Source: Lentisphaeria bacterium (GTDB taxonomy: Bacteria; Verrucomicrobiota; Lentisphaeria; Victivallales; Victivallaceae). From it: a stretch of 64,000 nt of DNA. Each line of letters opens with the position of its first letter. Within the stretch, counting starts at the first letter, position 1. Under the pieces are notes generated by a model that saw nothing but the letters and a program-made list of their open reading frames with translations, was not told where the DNA came from and ran no database searches. Below, piece by piece: positions 9,534-19,572 of the stretch. Position numbers and translations under genes: made by a program. The stretch is taken from the NCBI GenBank assembly GCA_017450705.1, contig JAFSTC010000064.1, forward strand, positions 40,241-104,240, read 5' to 3'.

Positions 9534-10301
9534 TCACCAGTTGACGCTGCTGACGCTGTAGGCGCCGGGAAGCCACCTGTCGGCCACCTCGGGGGTCGCC
9601 TCGAAATTCTGCTGGCTCAGGTTGCTGGTGATGGCCTTGCGCACCGTGGCCGCCCGCCCGTCGGCGAATCCCACATTGATGCCGCCGCAGGGCATGTCGG
9701 CGTTGGTGATGGTCTCAAGCGGCGACAGGGGATGACGGTAGCCGAAGCGGTTGTGGGTGCTCCGGTCCCCGGCGAGACTCGCGTCGTCGGAGTTGCCGTC
9801 CATGAACACCATGAGCTTCGTCGGGCGGCGCACCTTGGCCGCGTGGATCCCACCGCCGCTGGGCGGGGGCCAGCAGCCGCCGACGTAGACGTTGATCGCG
9901 TAGGAGATCCCCCGGGCGCCCCCGTAGACCGTCCGCGCCAGAGGCTGGGGTTTCCCCGTCGCCGGACAGAGGAAGATCCCCACGTTCTGCGTCGTCAGAA
10001 ACTCGTTGTTCGTCAGCGAGATCCCAAGATACGGCGCCAGCTGGAACATAAAGGGGCGCTGCTTGTTGGCGCTGCCCTTGCGGCTGGGGTAGTAGCTGTA
10101 GTCGTTGATGTACATCCCGGTGGCCGTCATGATTGACTTGAGATTGCTCAGACAGTTGGCAGTCCGCGCCGTCGCCCGCGCCTGCTGGAGCGCCGGCATC
10201 AGCATCGCCGCCAGGATCGCGATAATCGCTATAACAACAAGAAGTTCTATCAATGTGAACCGGAAACGGCGGCGAAATTCGGGAAAATTCTTTTTTATCA
10301 T
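9534..10301 (-). CDS. Prepilin-like protein (pseudopilin) with H-X9-DG-type C-terminus
   Basis: 255 residues. After a short basic leader it has the prepilin peptidase site and hydrophobic helix [19 protein letters not shown] (from about residue 15), then a long helix with [16 protein letters not shown]. The globular part holds [10 protein letters not shown], and the C-terminus has [12 protein letters not shown], the DG part of the processing-associated motif, though its upstream spacing is longer than nine residues. Predicted fate: membrane insertion, cleavage before the F and methylation, then assembly or surface display. It lies directly upstream of the DUF4838 enzyme gene and shares an intergenic region with a divergent AraC gene. 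Confidence 0.9.
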   Translation of the reverse strand: MIKKNFPEFRRRFRFTLIELLVVIAIIAILAAMLMPALQQARATARTANCLSNLKSIMTATGMYINDYSYYPSRKGSANKQRPFMFQLAPYLGISLTNNEFLTTQNVGIFLCPATGKPQPLARTVYGGARGISYAINVYVGGCWPPPSGGGIHAAKVRRPTKLMVFMDGNSDDASLAGDRSTHNRFGYRHPLSPLETITNADMPCGGINVGFADGRAATVRKAITSNLSQQNFEATPEVADRWLPGAYSVSSVNW

Positions 10302-10317
10302 TTTTTATCCTTTCGTG

Positions 10318-10350
10318 TTGGAGATTTTCGGGGCAACTGTGTATATTATA
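10318..10350. promoter_or_regulatory. Divergent overlapping promoters between the pseudopilin and AraC genes
   Basis: Plus strand: TTGGAG (10318-10323), 18 bp, TATATT (10342-10347) for the AraC gene. Minus strand: TATAAT at 10345-10350 for the pseudopilin/DUF4838 operon with a poor -35. The two -10 boxes overlap, so polymerase binding in the two directions is mutually exclusive. This fits a switch between regulator and target. Confidence 0.5.
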
Positions 10351-10372
10351 CATGAAAACGGAGGCAAATAAA

Positions 10373-11188
10373 ATGTCAAAAAATGCAAAATCCGTAGAAT
10401 ACATATCAAAAGCGGTGAAACTCCCCCGTGCGGAGGGAACGCTCCCCCGAATCTTTCTGGCCAACGGGGGACGGGTCCGGCTGAGGGAATGGCGGGTTTC
10501 CCTGCGTTGTCTGCCCCTGTGGCACGTCTACTGGAATCCCGATCCCGGCGGCCGACTGCACCTTGCCGACTACGAGGTGGAAATGTCTCCCGACTGCATC
10601 TATCTGCTGCCCTCCTATCTGGCCTTCTCGACGTCCTCGACGCGGGCCTTCAGGCACATCTATTTGGATTTCTGTGTGGAGAGCGATCACTTCTCGCAGG
10701 TGAGAAAAAAGGAGATCGTCTTTCCCGTCGGGAATTACCGGTGGCTGCTGGAAGAGGCGTTCAAGGACCGATTCTCACCGCTGATCGCGGGGTCTCTCAT
10801 CCTCGCCCTGCTGGCGGCGATCCCCGAGGAAAGTTTCGTGCCGGAGGGGACCCCCACGATCAATCCGCACATACAAAACGTGCTGGACATGATCTTCGAG
10901 TCGTTCCAGAAAGGGAAGTTCGACAAGCTGGACAACATCACCGTCAGCAGAAAACTGGGCATGTCCCTGGCCAATTACCAGCACCTCTTCAGGCGGGAAC
11001 TGAAGATATCGCCTCACCGCTACATCCTGAACCGCCGCCTGGAACTTGCGTACAATCTGCTGAAAAACACCGACATGAGCATTGAGGAAGTCGCGGAGTC
11101 CGCGGGCTTCGCCAACAGATACCAGTTTTCGAAGTCCTTCGGGATTCTCTACAACATCCCCCCGGGCCGCTTCCGCAAGACGCTCTGA
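10373..11188 (+). CDS. AraC family transcriptional regulator (AraC-1)
   Basis: 271 residues. The N-terminal half is a cupin-like sensing domain; the C-terminal 100 residues are a double helix-turn-helix (ISPHRYILNRRLELAYNLL, then IEEVAESAGFANRYQFSKSF). An upstream in-frame ATG exists at 10352, but it lies at the predicted transcription start. GGAGG at 10360-10364 sits 8 nt before the ATG at 10373, so I chose the latter. It is divergent from the pseudopilin/DUF4838 operon, its likely target. The ligand is probably a sugar or glycan fragment; this is inferred from context. Confidence 0.9.
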   Translation: MSKNAKSVEYISKAVKLPRAEGTLPRIFLANGGRVRLREWRVSLRCLPLWHVYWNPDPGGRLHLADYEVEMSPDCIYLLPSYLAFSTSSTRAFRHIYLDFCVESDHFSQVRKKEIVFPVGNYRWLLEEAFKDRFSPLIAGSLILALLAAIPEESFVPEGTPTINPHIQNVLDMIFESFQKGKFDKLDNITVSRKLGMSLANYQHLFRRELKISPHRYILNRRLELAYNLLKNTDMSIEEVAESAGFANRYQFSKSFGILYNIPPGRFRKTL

Positions 11189-11219
11189 CCCGGTCAGGAG
11201 AAGTCCCGCCAGACGGCGG

Positions 11220-13277
11220 CTATTTGTCCTTGAGGCGGACGCCGATGTCGCGCAGTTCGAGGGTCTTGAGCATCTCGGGCGTGCGCTCCTCCTTCAGCGA
11301 CGAGAGACGGCCCGCCTGACGCTCCACCGCCTTCTCGAAGAGATTGCGCACGAAACGGCCGTTGCCGAAGTTTTTGTCCCGGTTCTTCGTCAGGAAGGCC
11401 ATGGCGGAAATCAAATACTTATCCATCTCCGGCGAGAGCACGTAGTGGCTCTTTTTGGCATACATCCGGAACATGTCGGCCAGTTCCCGCGTGGTGTAGT
11501 CGGGGAAGTGGATGTACCGCGTGAACCGGGAGGCCAGTCCGGGGTTGGCGTCGATGAATTTGCGCATCTCCCCGGGATACCCCGCCACGATCACGATCAG
11601 GCGGTCCCGGTCGTCCTCCATGCGCTTGAGCAAGGTGGCGATGGCCTCCTGCCCGTAGTCCTGCTGCCCGCCGGAGACCAGCGTGTAGGCCTCGTCGATG
11701 AAGAGCACGCCGCCCAGGGCGCTGTCGATCACCTCGTTGGTCTTGGCCGCCGTCTGGCCCACATACTTCGCCACCAGTCCCGCCCGGTCGGTCTCCACGA
11801 GGTGGCCTTTCTCCAGGATGCCGAGGGCCTTGAAGACCTTGGCCATGATCCGGGCCACCGTGGTCTTGCCCGTGCCGGGATTGCCGGTGAAGACGCAGTG
11901 ATAACTCAATTTGGCGTTCTTCATGCCCGCCTGCTCCCGCTCCCGGGCGATCTGGCAGAACTCCGCCATCTTCTTGACTTCGGCCTTGACGGACTTCATG
12001 CCGATCAATTGATCCAGTTCGGCAAGGACCTGCTGAAGGGTCGGTTCCTTCCCGTCCTTCCCCGGCTCCTTCTGCGGCAAGACGTCATCCATCGTCAGCG
12101 TCATCAGCTGTTCTTTCGAAAGATCCTTCCCCGAGGCCAGACGCATGGCCTGACGCTCCACGGCGGTCTCGAAGAGATTGCGCACGAAACGGCCGTTGCC
12201 GAAACGGGGATCGGGGTGGCTCGTGACCTTCTTCATGTACCGGGCGAGGCCCGCCTCCAGATCGGCGGAGAGCTTGAACTGGTTTTTCTTCGCCCGCATT
12301 TTGAACATCTCCGCCAATTCCTCCGGGGAGTAGTCGGGGAAGTCGATGTAGCGGTTGAACCGGGAACGCATGCCGCTGTTGGCGTCGAGAAAAGCCTTCA
12401 TCTCCTTGGAATAGCCGGCCACGACCACAACCAGTCTGTCCCGGTCGTCCTCCATGCGCTTGAGCAAGGTGGCGATGGCCTCGGCCCCGTAGTCGGACTG
12501 CCCGCCGCCCGCCAGCGCGTAGGCTTCGTCGATGAAAAGCACGCCGTCGAGGGCGGAGTCGATGAGCTTGTTGGTCTTGATCGCGGTCTCGCCCACGTAG
12601 CGCCCCACCAGTCCCGAACGGTCAGTCTCCACCAGATGGCCGGATTTGAGGATCCCCAGCTCCCGGTAGATGTCGCCCAGGATCCGGGCCACCGTGGTCT
12701 TGCCCGTTCCGGGATTGCCGGTGAAGACGCAGTGGTAACTGATGGAAGGGGCTTTCAATCCCTGGGCTTTGCGGGCCTGAACGACCTTGGTGTAGTCCAC
12801 CAGTTTGTGGACTTCTGCCTTGACCTCCTTGAGTCCGATCAGGCCGTCAAGTTCGGCCAGCGCCTCCTCGAGAGTCCGCTTCTTCTGTTCGGGCCGTTTG
12901 CCGTCGTGGGAGGCCGTGACGGGGGAAGCCTTTTCCTTCTTCGCAGCTGCGGAGGATTTTTGCGTCTTTTCCGGCGAAGCCTTTTCCGCTTTCCCCGCGG
13001 AGGCTTTTTCGGAAGCGGCCGTTTTTTCCGGCTTTTTCCCATCCGGCCCTTTCAGGGGGACGCACAATCCCAGACCGATGCTCACCAGCGCCGTCGCTCC
13101 CCAGACGTACCACTTGACGCGGTCGTACTGCCGGACGAAGAAGGAGGCCGCCAGCACGGGAACGCTCAGCAGACAGGCGACGCCCAGAATGCCCGACGCC
13201 CGGTCCTCCGGCAGGACGAGAAAGATGAGGAAGGCAAACAAAATGAAGACGCCGCACCCGATACCGGCATTTTTCAT
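11220..13277 (-). CDS. Membrane-anchored tandem AAA+ ATPase of the CbxX/CfxQ (SpoVK-like) type
   Basis: 685 residues. Three hydrophobic segments (about 6-24, 30-46, 55-75) are followed by a Lys/Ala/Glu-rich linker (77-135) and two homologous AAA modules. Each has Walker [10 protein letters not shown] (first at about 187-195), the [18 protein letters not shown] pore region, Walker [11 protein letters not shown] or -YTL, and a sensor/arginine region. CbxX-type ATPases remodel protein complexes (Rubisco activation, sporulation, type VII secretion); most carry one module, and a membrane anchor is unusual. Start chosen at AAGGAG 7 nt upstream of ATG 13277; a longer frame to 13433 has no ribosome site and overlaps the promoter. 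The partner is unknown and neighbours do not help. Confidence 0.9.
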   Translation of the reverse strand: MKNAGIGCGVFILFAFLIFLVLPEDRASGILGVACLLSVPVLAASFFVRQYDRVKWYVWGATALVSIGLGLCVPLKGPDGKKPEKTAASEKASAGKAEKASPEKTQKSSAAAKKEKASPVTASHDGKRPEQKKRTLEEALAELDGLIGLKEVKAEVHKLVDYTKVVQARKAQGLKAPSISYHCVFTGNPGTGKTTVARILGDIYRELGILKSGHLVETDRSGLVGRYVGETAIKTNKLIDSALDGVLFIDEAYALAGGGQSDYGAEAIATLLKRMEDDRDRLVVVVAGYSKEMKAFLDANSGMRSRFNRYIDFPDYSPEELAEMFKMRAKKNQFKLSADLEAGLARYMKKVTSHPDPRFGNGRFVRNLFETAVERQAMRLASGKDLSKEQLMTLTMDDVLPQKEPGKDGKEPTLQQVLAELDQLIGMKSVKAEVKKMAEFCQIAREREQAGMKNAKLSYHCVFTGNPGTGKTTVARIMAKVFKALGILEKGHLVETDRAGLVAKYVGQTAAKTNEVIDSALGGVLFIDEAYTLVSGGQQDYGQEAIATLLKRMEDDRDRLIVIVAGYPGEMRKFIDANPGLASRFTRYIHFPDYTTRELADMFRMYAKKSHYVLSPEMDKYLISAMAFLTKNRDKNFGNGRFVRNLFEKAVERQAGRLSSLKEERTPEMLKTLELRDIGVRLKDK

Positions 13278-13343
13278 GGAAAGACTCCTTGTGTGTTTTT
13301 GTCTCAAGCGCCGTGGGAAAGCCCCCCGTCCGGCATTTTCCAT

Positions 13344-13372
13344 ACGATACGCCGGGAAAAAGAGAAAATCAA
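13344..13372 (-). promoter_or_regulatory. Predicted promoter of the tandem AAA ATPase gene
   Basis: Minus strand: TTGATT, 17 bp, TATCGT, about 70 nt upstream of the ATG at 13277. It rules out the longer upstream reading frame as N-terminus. Confidence 0.45.
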
Positions 13373-13412
13373 GCCGATTTCCCTTTTCCCCGCCGGTTTT
13401 TTCGAAAAAGCG

Positions 13413-13441
13413 TTGAAAAAAGGGCATTGTCATGCTAAAGT
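13413..13441 (+). promoter_or_regulatory. Predicted promoter of the MBL hydrolase / dnaE operon
   Basis: TTGAAA, 17 bp, TAAAGT. Transcription would begin near 13448, downstream of the ATG at 13442, which leaves ATG 13502 as the usable start of the first gene. Confidence 0.5.
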
Positions 13442-13501
13442 ATGCACCGGACGAAGACGTTCTTTTTTGTCGTGTTTCAGACGGGAGATTTTTGGGAGAA
13501 A

Positions 13502-14344
13502 ATGGGCAAGATAACGATTTTGGGGAGCGCGGCCGCGGAGGGCATCCCCGCCATGTTCTGCAACTGCCGGGTCTGCACCGAGGCCTGGAAAAACGGCGGC
13601 AAAGACCGGCGCATGCGCGCCGCGTACAAACTCAACGATCATGTGCGCATCGACTTCGGTCCCGACACCTTCTGTCAGGAGCTCAAATACCAGCTCCGCT
13701 CCGAAAACCTCAAACACCTCTTCATCACCCACAGCCACGAAGACCATCTCTACTGCGATCTGCTGGACTACCGCCGTCCGGGCTTCTCGGTGGTGGCCGA
13801 GGACAATATCCTCAACATCTACGGGAATGTCGGCGTCATGGACGCGATCTACACCCATTTCGCCAAAAAGCGCTGCAACTTCCCCTTCTACCGTCTCAAC
13901 CCCGTGGAAGTCACCGCCTTCGAGCCCGTGGAGCTGCCCGGGGAGGACATGACGTTCTACCCCATGATCGCCAATCACATGCCCACGGAAAAGCCCAATT
14001 TCTACGTCATCCGCCACGGAAAAAAGTGGCTGATGATCGCCAACGACACCGGCTATTTCTGCGAGGAGGACTGGCAGTTCCTCGAAAAGCTCCATGTCCG
14101 CTTTGCCGTCGTCATCACCGACTGCACCGGGGGCATCCGGGACATCCGCGACGGCCACATGAGCGGCAAGTACGTGATCGACACAAAAAAGCGCCTCGAG
14201 GAGATGGGCTGCGTGAATGAGGAAACGAAGTATTTCATCAATCACTTTTCCCACAACGGCCGCCTGACCCACGCCGAATTCGAAGCCCATTACGATCCTT
14301 ACGGGATACAGATCGGCTTCGACGGGCTGGAGATCGAGTACTGA
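13502..14344 (+). CDS. MBL-fold metallo-hydrolase (phosphodiesterase-like)
   Basis: 280 residues. It starts [16 protein letters not shown], the usual first strand of PhnP/ElaC-like beta-lactamase-fold enzymes. A cysteine-containing element follows ([11 protein letters not shown]), reminiscent of the PhnP zinc-binding insert. The dinuclear metal motif is THSHEDH. Further ligands may be the NHMP histidine, the ANDTG aspartate and the NHFSHNG histidines. Likely a cyclic phosphodiesterase or related hydrolase; substrate unknown. Start 13502 was chosen over 13442 because of the promoter position, family alignment and GGGAG just upstream. It is followed 26 bp later by dnaE, probably in one transcript. 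Confidence 0.88.
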   Translation: MGKITILGSAAAEGIPAMFCNCRVCTEAWKNGGKDRRMRAAYKLNDHVRIDFGPDTFCQELKYQLRSENLKHLFITHSHEDHLYCDLLDYRRPGFSVVAEDNILNIYGNVGVMDAIYTHFAKKRCNFPFYRLNPVEVTAFEPVELPGEDMTFYPMIANHMPTEKPNFYVIRHGKKWLMIANDTGYFCEEDWQFLEKLHVRFAVVITDCTGGIRDIRDGHMSGKYVIDTKKRLEEMGCVNEETKYFINHFSHNGRLTHAEFEAHYDPYGIQIGFDGLEIEY

Positions 14345-14369
14345 AAAAACCTGACCGGAGAAAGAGGCC

Positions 14370-17300
14370 ATGGCATCGGATTTCGTTCATCTTCACCTTC
14401 ACACCCACTACAGCATGCTCGACGGCGCCTGCACCGCCTCGGGACTGGTCGAACTGGCCAAAGAGATGGACATGCCCGCCATCGCCATCACCGACCACGG
14501 CTACGTGGGCGGCGCCGAGGAGTTCCACCGGGTGCTCACCGAGGCCGGACTCAACCCGATCGTGGGCTGCGAAGCCTACGTTTCGCCCACGACGCGCTTC
14601 GACCGTACCCCCACCGTGCCCCACATCAAGGGCCACCATCTGGTGCTGCTCTGCGAGAACGAGACCGGTTACAAAAATTTGTGCAAACTCATCTCCGAAG
14701 CGTGGCGCAACGGCATGTACTACAAGCCGAGGATGGACAAAGACCTGCTGAGAGAGTATCACGAGGGCCTCATCGCCCTGTCGGCCTGCATCGCGGGAGA
14801 GATCCCCAGCCGTTTCCTCGACGGCGACGACAAGGCGGCGGAAAAGGCCCTCGACGAGTATCTGGAGATCTTCGGGCCCGGCAACTTCTTCCTCGAACTC
14901 ATGGACCACGGCATGGAGGAGGAGCGTCTCGTCAACAGAAAGGTCATCGAACTTGCGAAAAGACGGAGCATCCCCCTCGTGGCCACCAACGACGTCCACT
15001 ACCAGAGAAAGGAGGACGCCGAAGCCCACGAGATCATGCTCTGCATCCAGACGGGGGCGAAATTGAGCGAGCCTCACATGAAGTTCTCGGGACCGGAGTT
15101 CTACTTCAAGAGCCCCGAGGAGATGAAGAAGATCTTTTCCGAGGTGCCCGAGGCGATCACCAACACCCGGGCCATCGCCGACCGCTGCTCCATGAAATTC
15201 CGGTACGACGAAAACCACTACCCCGTCTTCTACCTGCCCGACGGCAGCGTCCCCACCAAAGAGACCTTGCGGGAGATCTGCCTCGACAACATGATGATGC
15301 GCTATGACTTCGACGGGCGGAAAAAAGAGTTCACGCCCTACGAAAAGTCCATCATGGACCGCATGGAGTACGAGCTGGACATCATCGAGCGCACAGGGTT
15401 CTGCAGCTACTTCATGGTGGTGTCGGACTTCATCCGCTACGGCAAAAACATCGGCGTCCCCGTGGGGCCCGGACGGGGCTCCGGCGCGGGCAGCGTCGTG
15501 GCCTACCTCACGCTCATCACCGACATCGACCCCATGCGGTACGGTCTGCTCTTCGAGCGCTTCCTCAACCCGGAACGGGTCAGCCCGCCGGACTTCGACA
15601 TCGACTTCTGCGAAAAGCGCCGGGGCGAGGTCATCGAGTACGTCCGGAGCAAGTACGGCTACGACAACGTGGCCCAGATCTGCACCTACGGCCAGCTCAA
15701 GGCCAAGGCCGTGGTCAAGGACGTGGCCCGGGTCATGGGCATGGATTTCGAGACCGGCAACCGCCTCACGAAAATGATCCCCGACGAACTCAAAATGACC
15801 ATCTCCAAGGCCATCGAGCAGTCGGAGGAGCTGGCCGCGCTCATCGAGAGCGATCCCAAGGTCAAGGAGGTCTTCGACTTCGCCAAGGTGCTGGAGGGCC
15901 TGAACCGTCAGACCGGCGTCCACGCCGCGGGGGTCATCATCGGCGACCAGCGGCTGGACAACCTCGTGCCCCTGTCGCGCAGCGCCACGGGCGACATGGT
16001 GGTGCAGTACCCCAAGGAGCCCTGCGAAAAACTGGGCCTGCTCAAGATGGACTTCCTCGGTCTGCGGACTCTCACCATCATCCGCAACGCGCTGGACATG
16101 ATAAAAGAACAGCACGGCGTCGACATCAATCTCTCGAAACTGCCGCTGGACGACAAAAAGACCTACGAGATGCTCCAACGGGGCGACACCGTCGCGGTGT
16201 TCCAGCTGGAGTCCGGCGGCATGCAGAACCTGTGCCGCAGTTTCGGCGTTGAGACCATCGAGCACATCATCGCTCTCGTAGCGCTGTACCGGCCCGGCCC
16301 CATGCAGTTCATCCCCCAGTTCATCGCCCGCAAAAAGGGAACGGAGCCCATCATCTACGACCACCCCAAGATGGAGGAGTTCCTCAAGGAGACCTACGGC
16401 ATCATGATCTATCAGGAGCAGATCATGCAAGTCGTCCAGGCCCTCGCGGGCTTCAGTCTGGGCGGCGCGGACATCCTGCGCCGGGCCATCGGCAAAAAGA
16501 AGGAGCACGTGATGCTGGAGCAGCATCAGAAATTCGTCGACGGCTGCGCCAAAACCAACAACATCCCCGCGGATCTGGCCGAACAGATCTGGGAAAAGAT
16601 CAAACTGTTCGCGGGCTACGGCTTCAACAAGTCCCACTCCGCCGCCTACGGCGTCGTCTCGTACCAGACGGCGTATCTCAAGGCCAACTACCCGGTGGAG
16701 TTCATGTCCGCGGTGCTGACCAGCGAAATCGAAAACGCCGAAAAGCTGGCCTTCCTGATCACGGCCTGCCGCGAAATGGGCATCCAGGTGCTGCCGCCGG
16801 ACGTCAACTCCAGCGGCATCAGCTTCTCCGTGGACTCGGGCAAGATCCGCTTCGGGCTGGGCGCCATCAAAGGCGTGGGCGAAGTGGCCGCCTCGAAGAT
16901 CATCGAGAGCCGCAAGCAGGAGGGCCCCTTCGAGAGCTTCCTCGACTTCTGCGAACGCTGCGGCACGGACGTGAACTCCCGGATGCTGGAGCACCTCACC
17001 CGGGCCGGAGCGCTGGACGGACTGGGTCTGCGCCGCTCGCAGATTTTGGCCATCGCCGAACCCATGATGAGCTTCGCCTCCCAGAAGGCGAAGGACAAGG
17101 CCGCGGGACAGGGATCGCTCTTCGACCTCCTCTCGGGGGAGGAGTCCGCCGGCGACTCCTGCACCATCCCCATTCCGGACATCCCGGAGTTCGAGTGGGA
17201 CGACATCCTCAAAAACGAGAAGGAGCTGCTGGGCTTCTACGTTTCGGGCCACCCGCTGGAGCCCCACAGCGAGCTCATCCACGCCTACGGGACGCCGATC

Positions 17301-17909
17301 CGCACGCTGGGACAAGTCGCCGACGGCACAGCCCTCCGGCTGACCGGCATGGTCTCGGCTTTCACCAAGAAATTCAGCAAAAACAGCAACAAGCCCTTCG
17401 GCATCCTGACGCTGGAGGACTTCGACGCCTCCTGCGAGTGCATGATCTACGACCGGGCGCTGGACACCATGACCAAGGCCGAGATCCCCACCGAACCCGG
17501 AACGCCGCTGCTGCTGGAGGTCACGGTCAACCGCCGCGACGAGAACGAACGCCCCCGGGTGGTGGTGGAAAAAGTCCATCTGCTGAAGGAAGCCCCCCTG
17601 CTCTTCACGGAGGAGATCTATCTCCACGTCTTCGAGGGAAAAACCTCCCCCGAACAGCAGAACGCGCTGGCGGAACTGGTCAAGTCCTCCCCCGGCCGGG
17701 TGAAGCTGATCGTCTGCCTGGCGCGCAAAAACGACGCCGTCATCTTCATCGAGTCCGGCTTCGAAGTCGCCGTCGACGAAAAATTCCTCGCCGGCGTCGA
17801 CCGCATCCTCGGCAAGAACGCCTTCAAGATCAAGGCCCTGCCCGTGAAGCCCCCCGCTCCCCGGCGCTGGAAGAAGCCGGAACAGGAAACAACGGTCGTG
17901 CAGGGGTGA
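14370..17909 (+). CDS. dnaE: DNA polymerase III alpha subunit
   Basis: Replicative polymerase catalytic subunit, 1,179 residues, full length for DnaE1. The PHP domain begins at residue 4 with HLHLHTHYSMLDGA and keeps its metal-binding pattern (HGYVGGAEEF). The palm contains the two catalytic aspartates in PDFDIDF and the third in LKMDFLG. A helix-hairpin-helix region (FGLGAIKGVGEVAASKII) and an OB-fold domain (about 990-1090) follow. The start is supported by GGAGAAAG about 8 nt upstream. The next gene begins 6 nt after its stop. Confidence 0.97.
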   Translation: MASDFVHLHLHTHYSMLDGACTASGLVELAKEMDMPAIAITDHGYVGGAEEFHRVLTEAGLNPIVGCEAYVSPTTRFDRTPTVPHIKGHHLVLLCENETGYKNLCKLISEAWRNGMYYKPRMDKDLLREYHEGLIALSACIAGEIPSRFLDGDDKAAEKALDEYLEIFGPGNFFLELMDHGMEEERLVNRKVIELAKRRSIPLVATNDVHYQRKEDAEAHEIMLCIQTGAKLSEPHMKFSGPEFYFKSPEEMKKIFSEVPEAITNTRAIADRCSMKFRYDENHYPVFYLPDGSVPTKETLREICLDNMMMRYDFDGRKKEFTPYEKSIMDRMEYELDIIERTGFCSYFMVVSDFIRYGKNIGVPVGPGRGSGAGSVVAYLTLITDIDPMRYGLLFERFLNPERVSPPDFDIDFCEKRRGEVIEYVRSKYGYDNVAQICTYGQLKAKAVVKDVARVMGMDFETGNRLTKMIPDELKMTISKAIEQSEELAALIESDPKVKEVFDFAKVLEGLNRQTGVHAAGVIIGDQRLDNLVPLSRSATGDMVVQYPKEPCEKLGLLKMDFLGLRTLTIIRNALDMIKEQHGVDINLSKLPLDDKKTYEMLQRGDTVAVFQLESGGMQNLCRSFGVETIEHIIALVALYRPGPMQFIPQFIARKKGTEPIIYDHPKMEEFLKETYGIMIYQEQIMQVVQALAGFSLGGADILRRAIGKKKEHVMLEQHQKFVDGCAKTNNIPADLAEQIWEKIKLFAGYGFNKSHSAAYGVVSYQTAYLKANYPVEFMSAVLTSEIENAEKLAFLITACREMGIQVLPPDVNSSGISFSVDSGKIRFGLGAIKGVGEVAASKIIESRKQEGPFESFLDFCERCGTDVNSRMLEHLTRAGALDGLGLRRSQILAIAEPMMSFASQKAKDKAAGQGSLFDLLSGEESAGDSCTIPIPDIPEFEWDDILKNEKELLGFYVSGHPLEPHSELIHAYGTPIRTLGQVADGTALRLTGMVSAFTKKFSKNSNKPFGILTLEDFDASCECMIYDRALDTMTKAEIPTEPGTPLLLEVTVNRRDENERPRVVVEKVHLLKEAPLLFTEEIYLHVFEGKTSPEQQNALAELVKSSPGRVKLIVCLARKNDAVIFIESGFEVAVDEKFLAGVDRILGKNAFKIKALPVKPPAPRRWKKPEQETTVVQG

Positions 17910-17915
17910 GACGCC

Positions 17916-19568
17916 ATGGTTGACGCGATCCGAAGGACCGGTGCCGCCGCGGCGGGGTTCTGCCGCAGGAACCCCGTTCCCGCCGCCATGCTTCTGGCCT
18001 TCGCGCTCCTCGGCTGCGGCGCGGCCTTTCTGCCCGCCGCGCCCGTCTGGATCACCGACAACGGCAACAAATACATCATCATGCGCAACTTCGCGCAGAC
18101 GGGGAAGCTTTCGATCCGCCACGGCATCCCCGGCAACTTCCCCACGGGGGGATTCCACTTTCAGAGGACGCCGACGGGCTTCCGCAGTTTCTACCCGGAG
18201 TTCCTGCCCGCCGCGACCGCCCTGCCCTGGAAGCTCTTCGGTGACCGGGGCGCGACGCTGATCCCGATCCTCGCGGGGATCCTCCTCGCCGGGGCCATGG
18301 CCCGGTATTTCCGCTCCTTCGCCTGCGCCGCGCTGGCATTCTTCGCGACGCCCTGCGCCTTTTACAGTCTCCTCCTGTGGGAGATGATCCCGGCGGTCCT
18401 CGTGAGCTTCCTCGCCGTCATGCGTCTGCGGGAGAGAAAGTTCTTCACGGGCGGGCTCCTGCTGGGTCTGGGACTTTTCCTCCGCGAAGAAATGTACTTC
18501 CTCGGCGCCGCGGCGGGACTGGTCCTTCTGTTCCGGAAGGAGGGCCGTCCGCTGGGAAAACTCTGCGCGGGATCCGTGCTCGGCGCGCTCCCCGTGTGGC
18601 TGACGCAGTATCTGCTCACCGGCCACATCCTCGGACTCCACGGCGCCACCTATTACCTCAACAACCGGCAGGGATTCGACCTTGTCAACGAGTTTTTCGG
18701 CGTCTTCTGGAATTATTTCCAGCACCTCTTCCGGTTCGAGCCCCTGCCGTATTTCGCGGTCTTCGGCGTGCTCTGCATCGTCGCGGGCTTCTTCAAGACG
18801 CCCCGGCTCGGGAAGGCGAAGACCGCCCTTTTCTGCGCGGGGGGACTGATCTTCCTCGCGGGCGCGTACAAATTCCTCGCCGGCTCCGCCTACTGCTACA
18901 CGGCGGCCCTCTGCGCGGGATTCGTCACCACGCTGCCCCTGGCCTGGGGCTTCTGGGCGAATTTGCGGCGGCTTTACGCCGCCTCCTCCCGGCGCAGCCG
19001 TTTTCTCATGATGCTTGCGGTCGTTTACACCTTTCTCGTACCGCCCCTGCTGACCCGGCACGACGTGGGGCTTTTCTGGGGCGCACGGCATTTCCTCTTC
19101 GTCATGCCTTTCGCGATCTTCTTTGCGCTCAGATCCTTCCGGTTCCTGCCCGGGGGGAAGGCGCTCCTCGCGGGACTGGCCGCCGTCTCCGTCGCCTGGC
19201 AGCTGTGCGGTTTTATCGCCCTCTCCCGGGTCTCGGAGGAGTCGGAACAGTTCACCGATTCGATCCGCTCCCTCGGGAGCAAAGTCATGGCGACGGACAT
19301 CTTCTTCCTGCCGGAGCAGACGCCGAAGCTCTTTTTTTCCGGCGACTTCTGCGAGCTTGCGACGGAGGAACAGCTGACGGACCTTCTCGCGGAACTCGGC
19401 CGGAGAAACGAAAAGGATTTCCTCTTCATCACCTCCCCCCGCTGGTCGCGGCTGGCCGGGAACGGCCGGAAGAAACTGGCGGAGTCCGTTTCGGGGGAAG
19501 TCCTGCGTTTCCAGTCCCCGGCCTCCGGGTTCATGGATCTTTTGATCGTTCCCATCCGGGTCAGGTGA
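17916..19568 (+). CDS. Polytopic membrane protein, GT-C glycosyltransferase-like
   Basis: 550 residues with about eleven hydrophobic segments. The first extracytoplasmic loop contains ITDNGNKYIIMRNFAQTG, resembling the acidic first-loop motif of GT-C enzymes that use polyprenyl-linked sugars. A hydrophilic domain forms the last 100 residues. It starts 6 nt after dnaE and is followed 4 nt later by another GT-C-like gene, so it may be translated from the dnaE transcript. Function and substrate unknown; a cell-envelope glycosylation role is inferred. Confidence 0.75.
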   Translation: MVDAIRRTGAAAAGFCRRNPVPAAMLLAFALLGCGAAFLPAAPVWITDNGNKYIIMRNFAQTGKLSIRHGIPGNFPTGGFHFQRTPTGFRSFYPEFLPAATALPWKLFGDRGATLIPILAGILLAGAMARYFRSFACAALAFFATPCAFYSLLLWEMIPAVLVSFLAVMRLRERKFFTGGLLLGLGLFLREEMYFLGAAAGLVLLFRKEGRPLGKLCAGSVLGALPVWLTQYLLTGHILGLHGATYYLNNRQGFDLVNEFFGVFWNYFQHLFRFEPLPYFAVFGVLCIVAGFFKTPRLGKAKTALFCAGGLIFLAGAYKFLAGSAYCYTAALCAGFVTTLPLAWGFWANLRRLYAASSRRSRFLMMLAVVYTFLVPPLLTRHDVGLFWGARHFLFVMPFAIFFALRSFRFLPGGKALLAGLAAVSVAWQLCGFIALSRVSEESEQFTDSIRSLGSKVMATDIFFLPEQTPKLFFSGDFCELATEEQLTDLLAELGRRNEKDFLFITSPRWSRLAGNGRKKLAESVSGEVLRFQSPASGFMDLLIVPIRVR

Positions 19569-19572
19569 AAAA

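Noticed and set aside
10352..10372. ATG at 10352 as start of AraC-1
   Set aside because: It lies at the predicted transcription start and has no ribosome site; GGAGG serves the ATG at 10373.
13442..13501. ATG at 13442 as start of the MBL hydrolase
   Set aside because: It directly abuts the predicted -10 box; family alignment begins at residue MGKITILGS (13502).
11082..13514. An 810-codon plus-strand frame across the tandem AAA gene
   Set aside because: Shadow of the real minus-strand gene, which has two full sets of ATPase motifs; no recognisable domain in the shadow.
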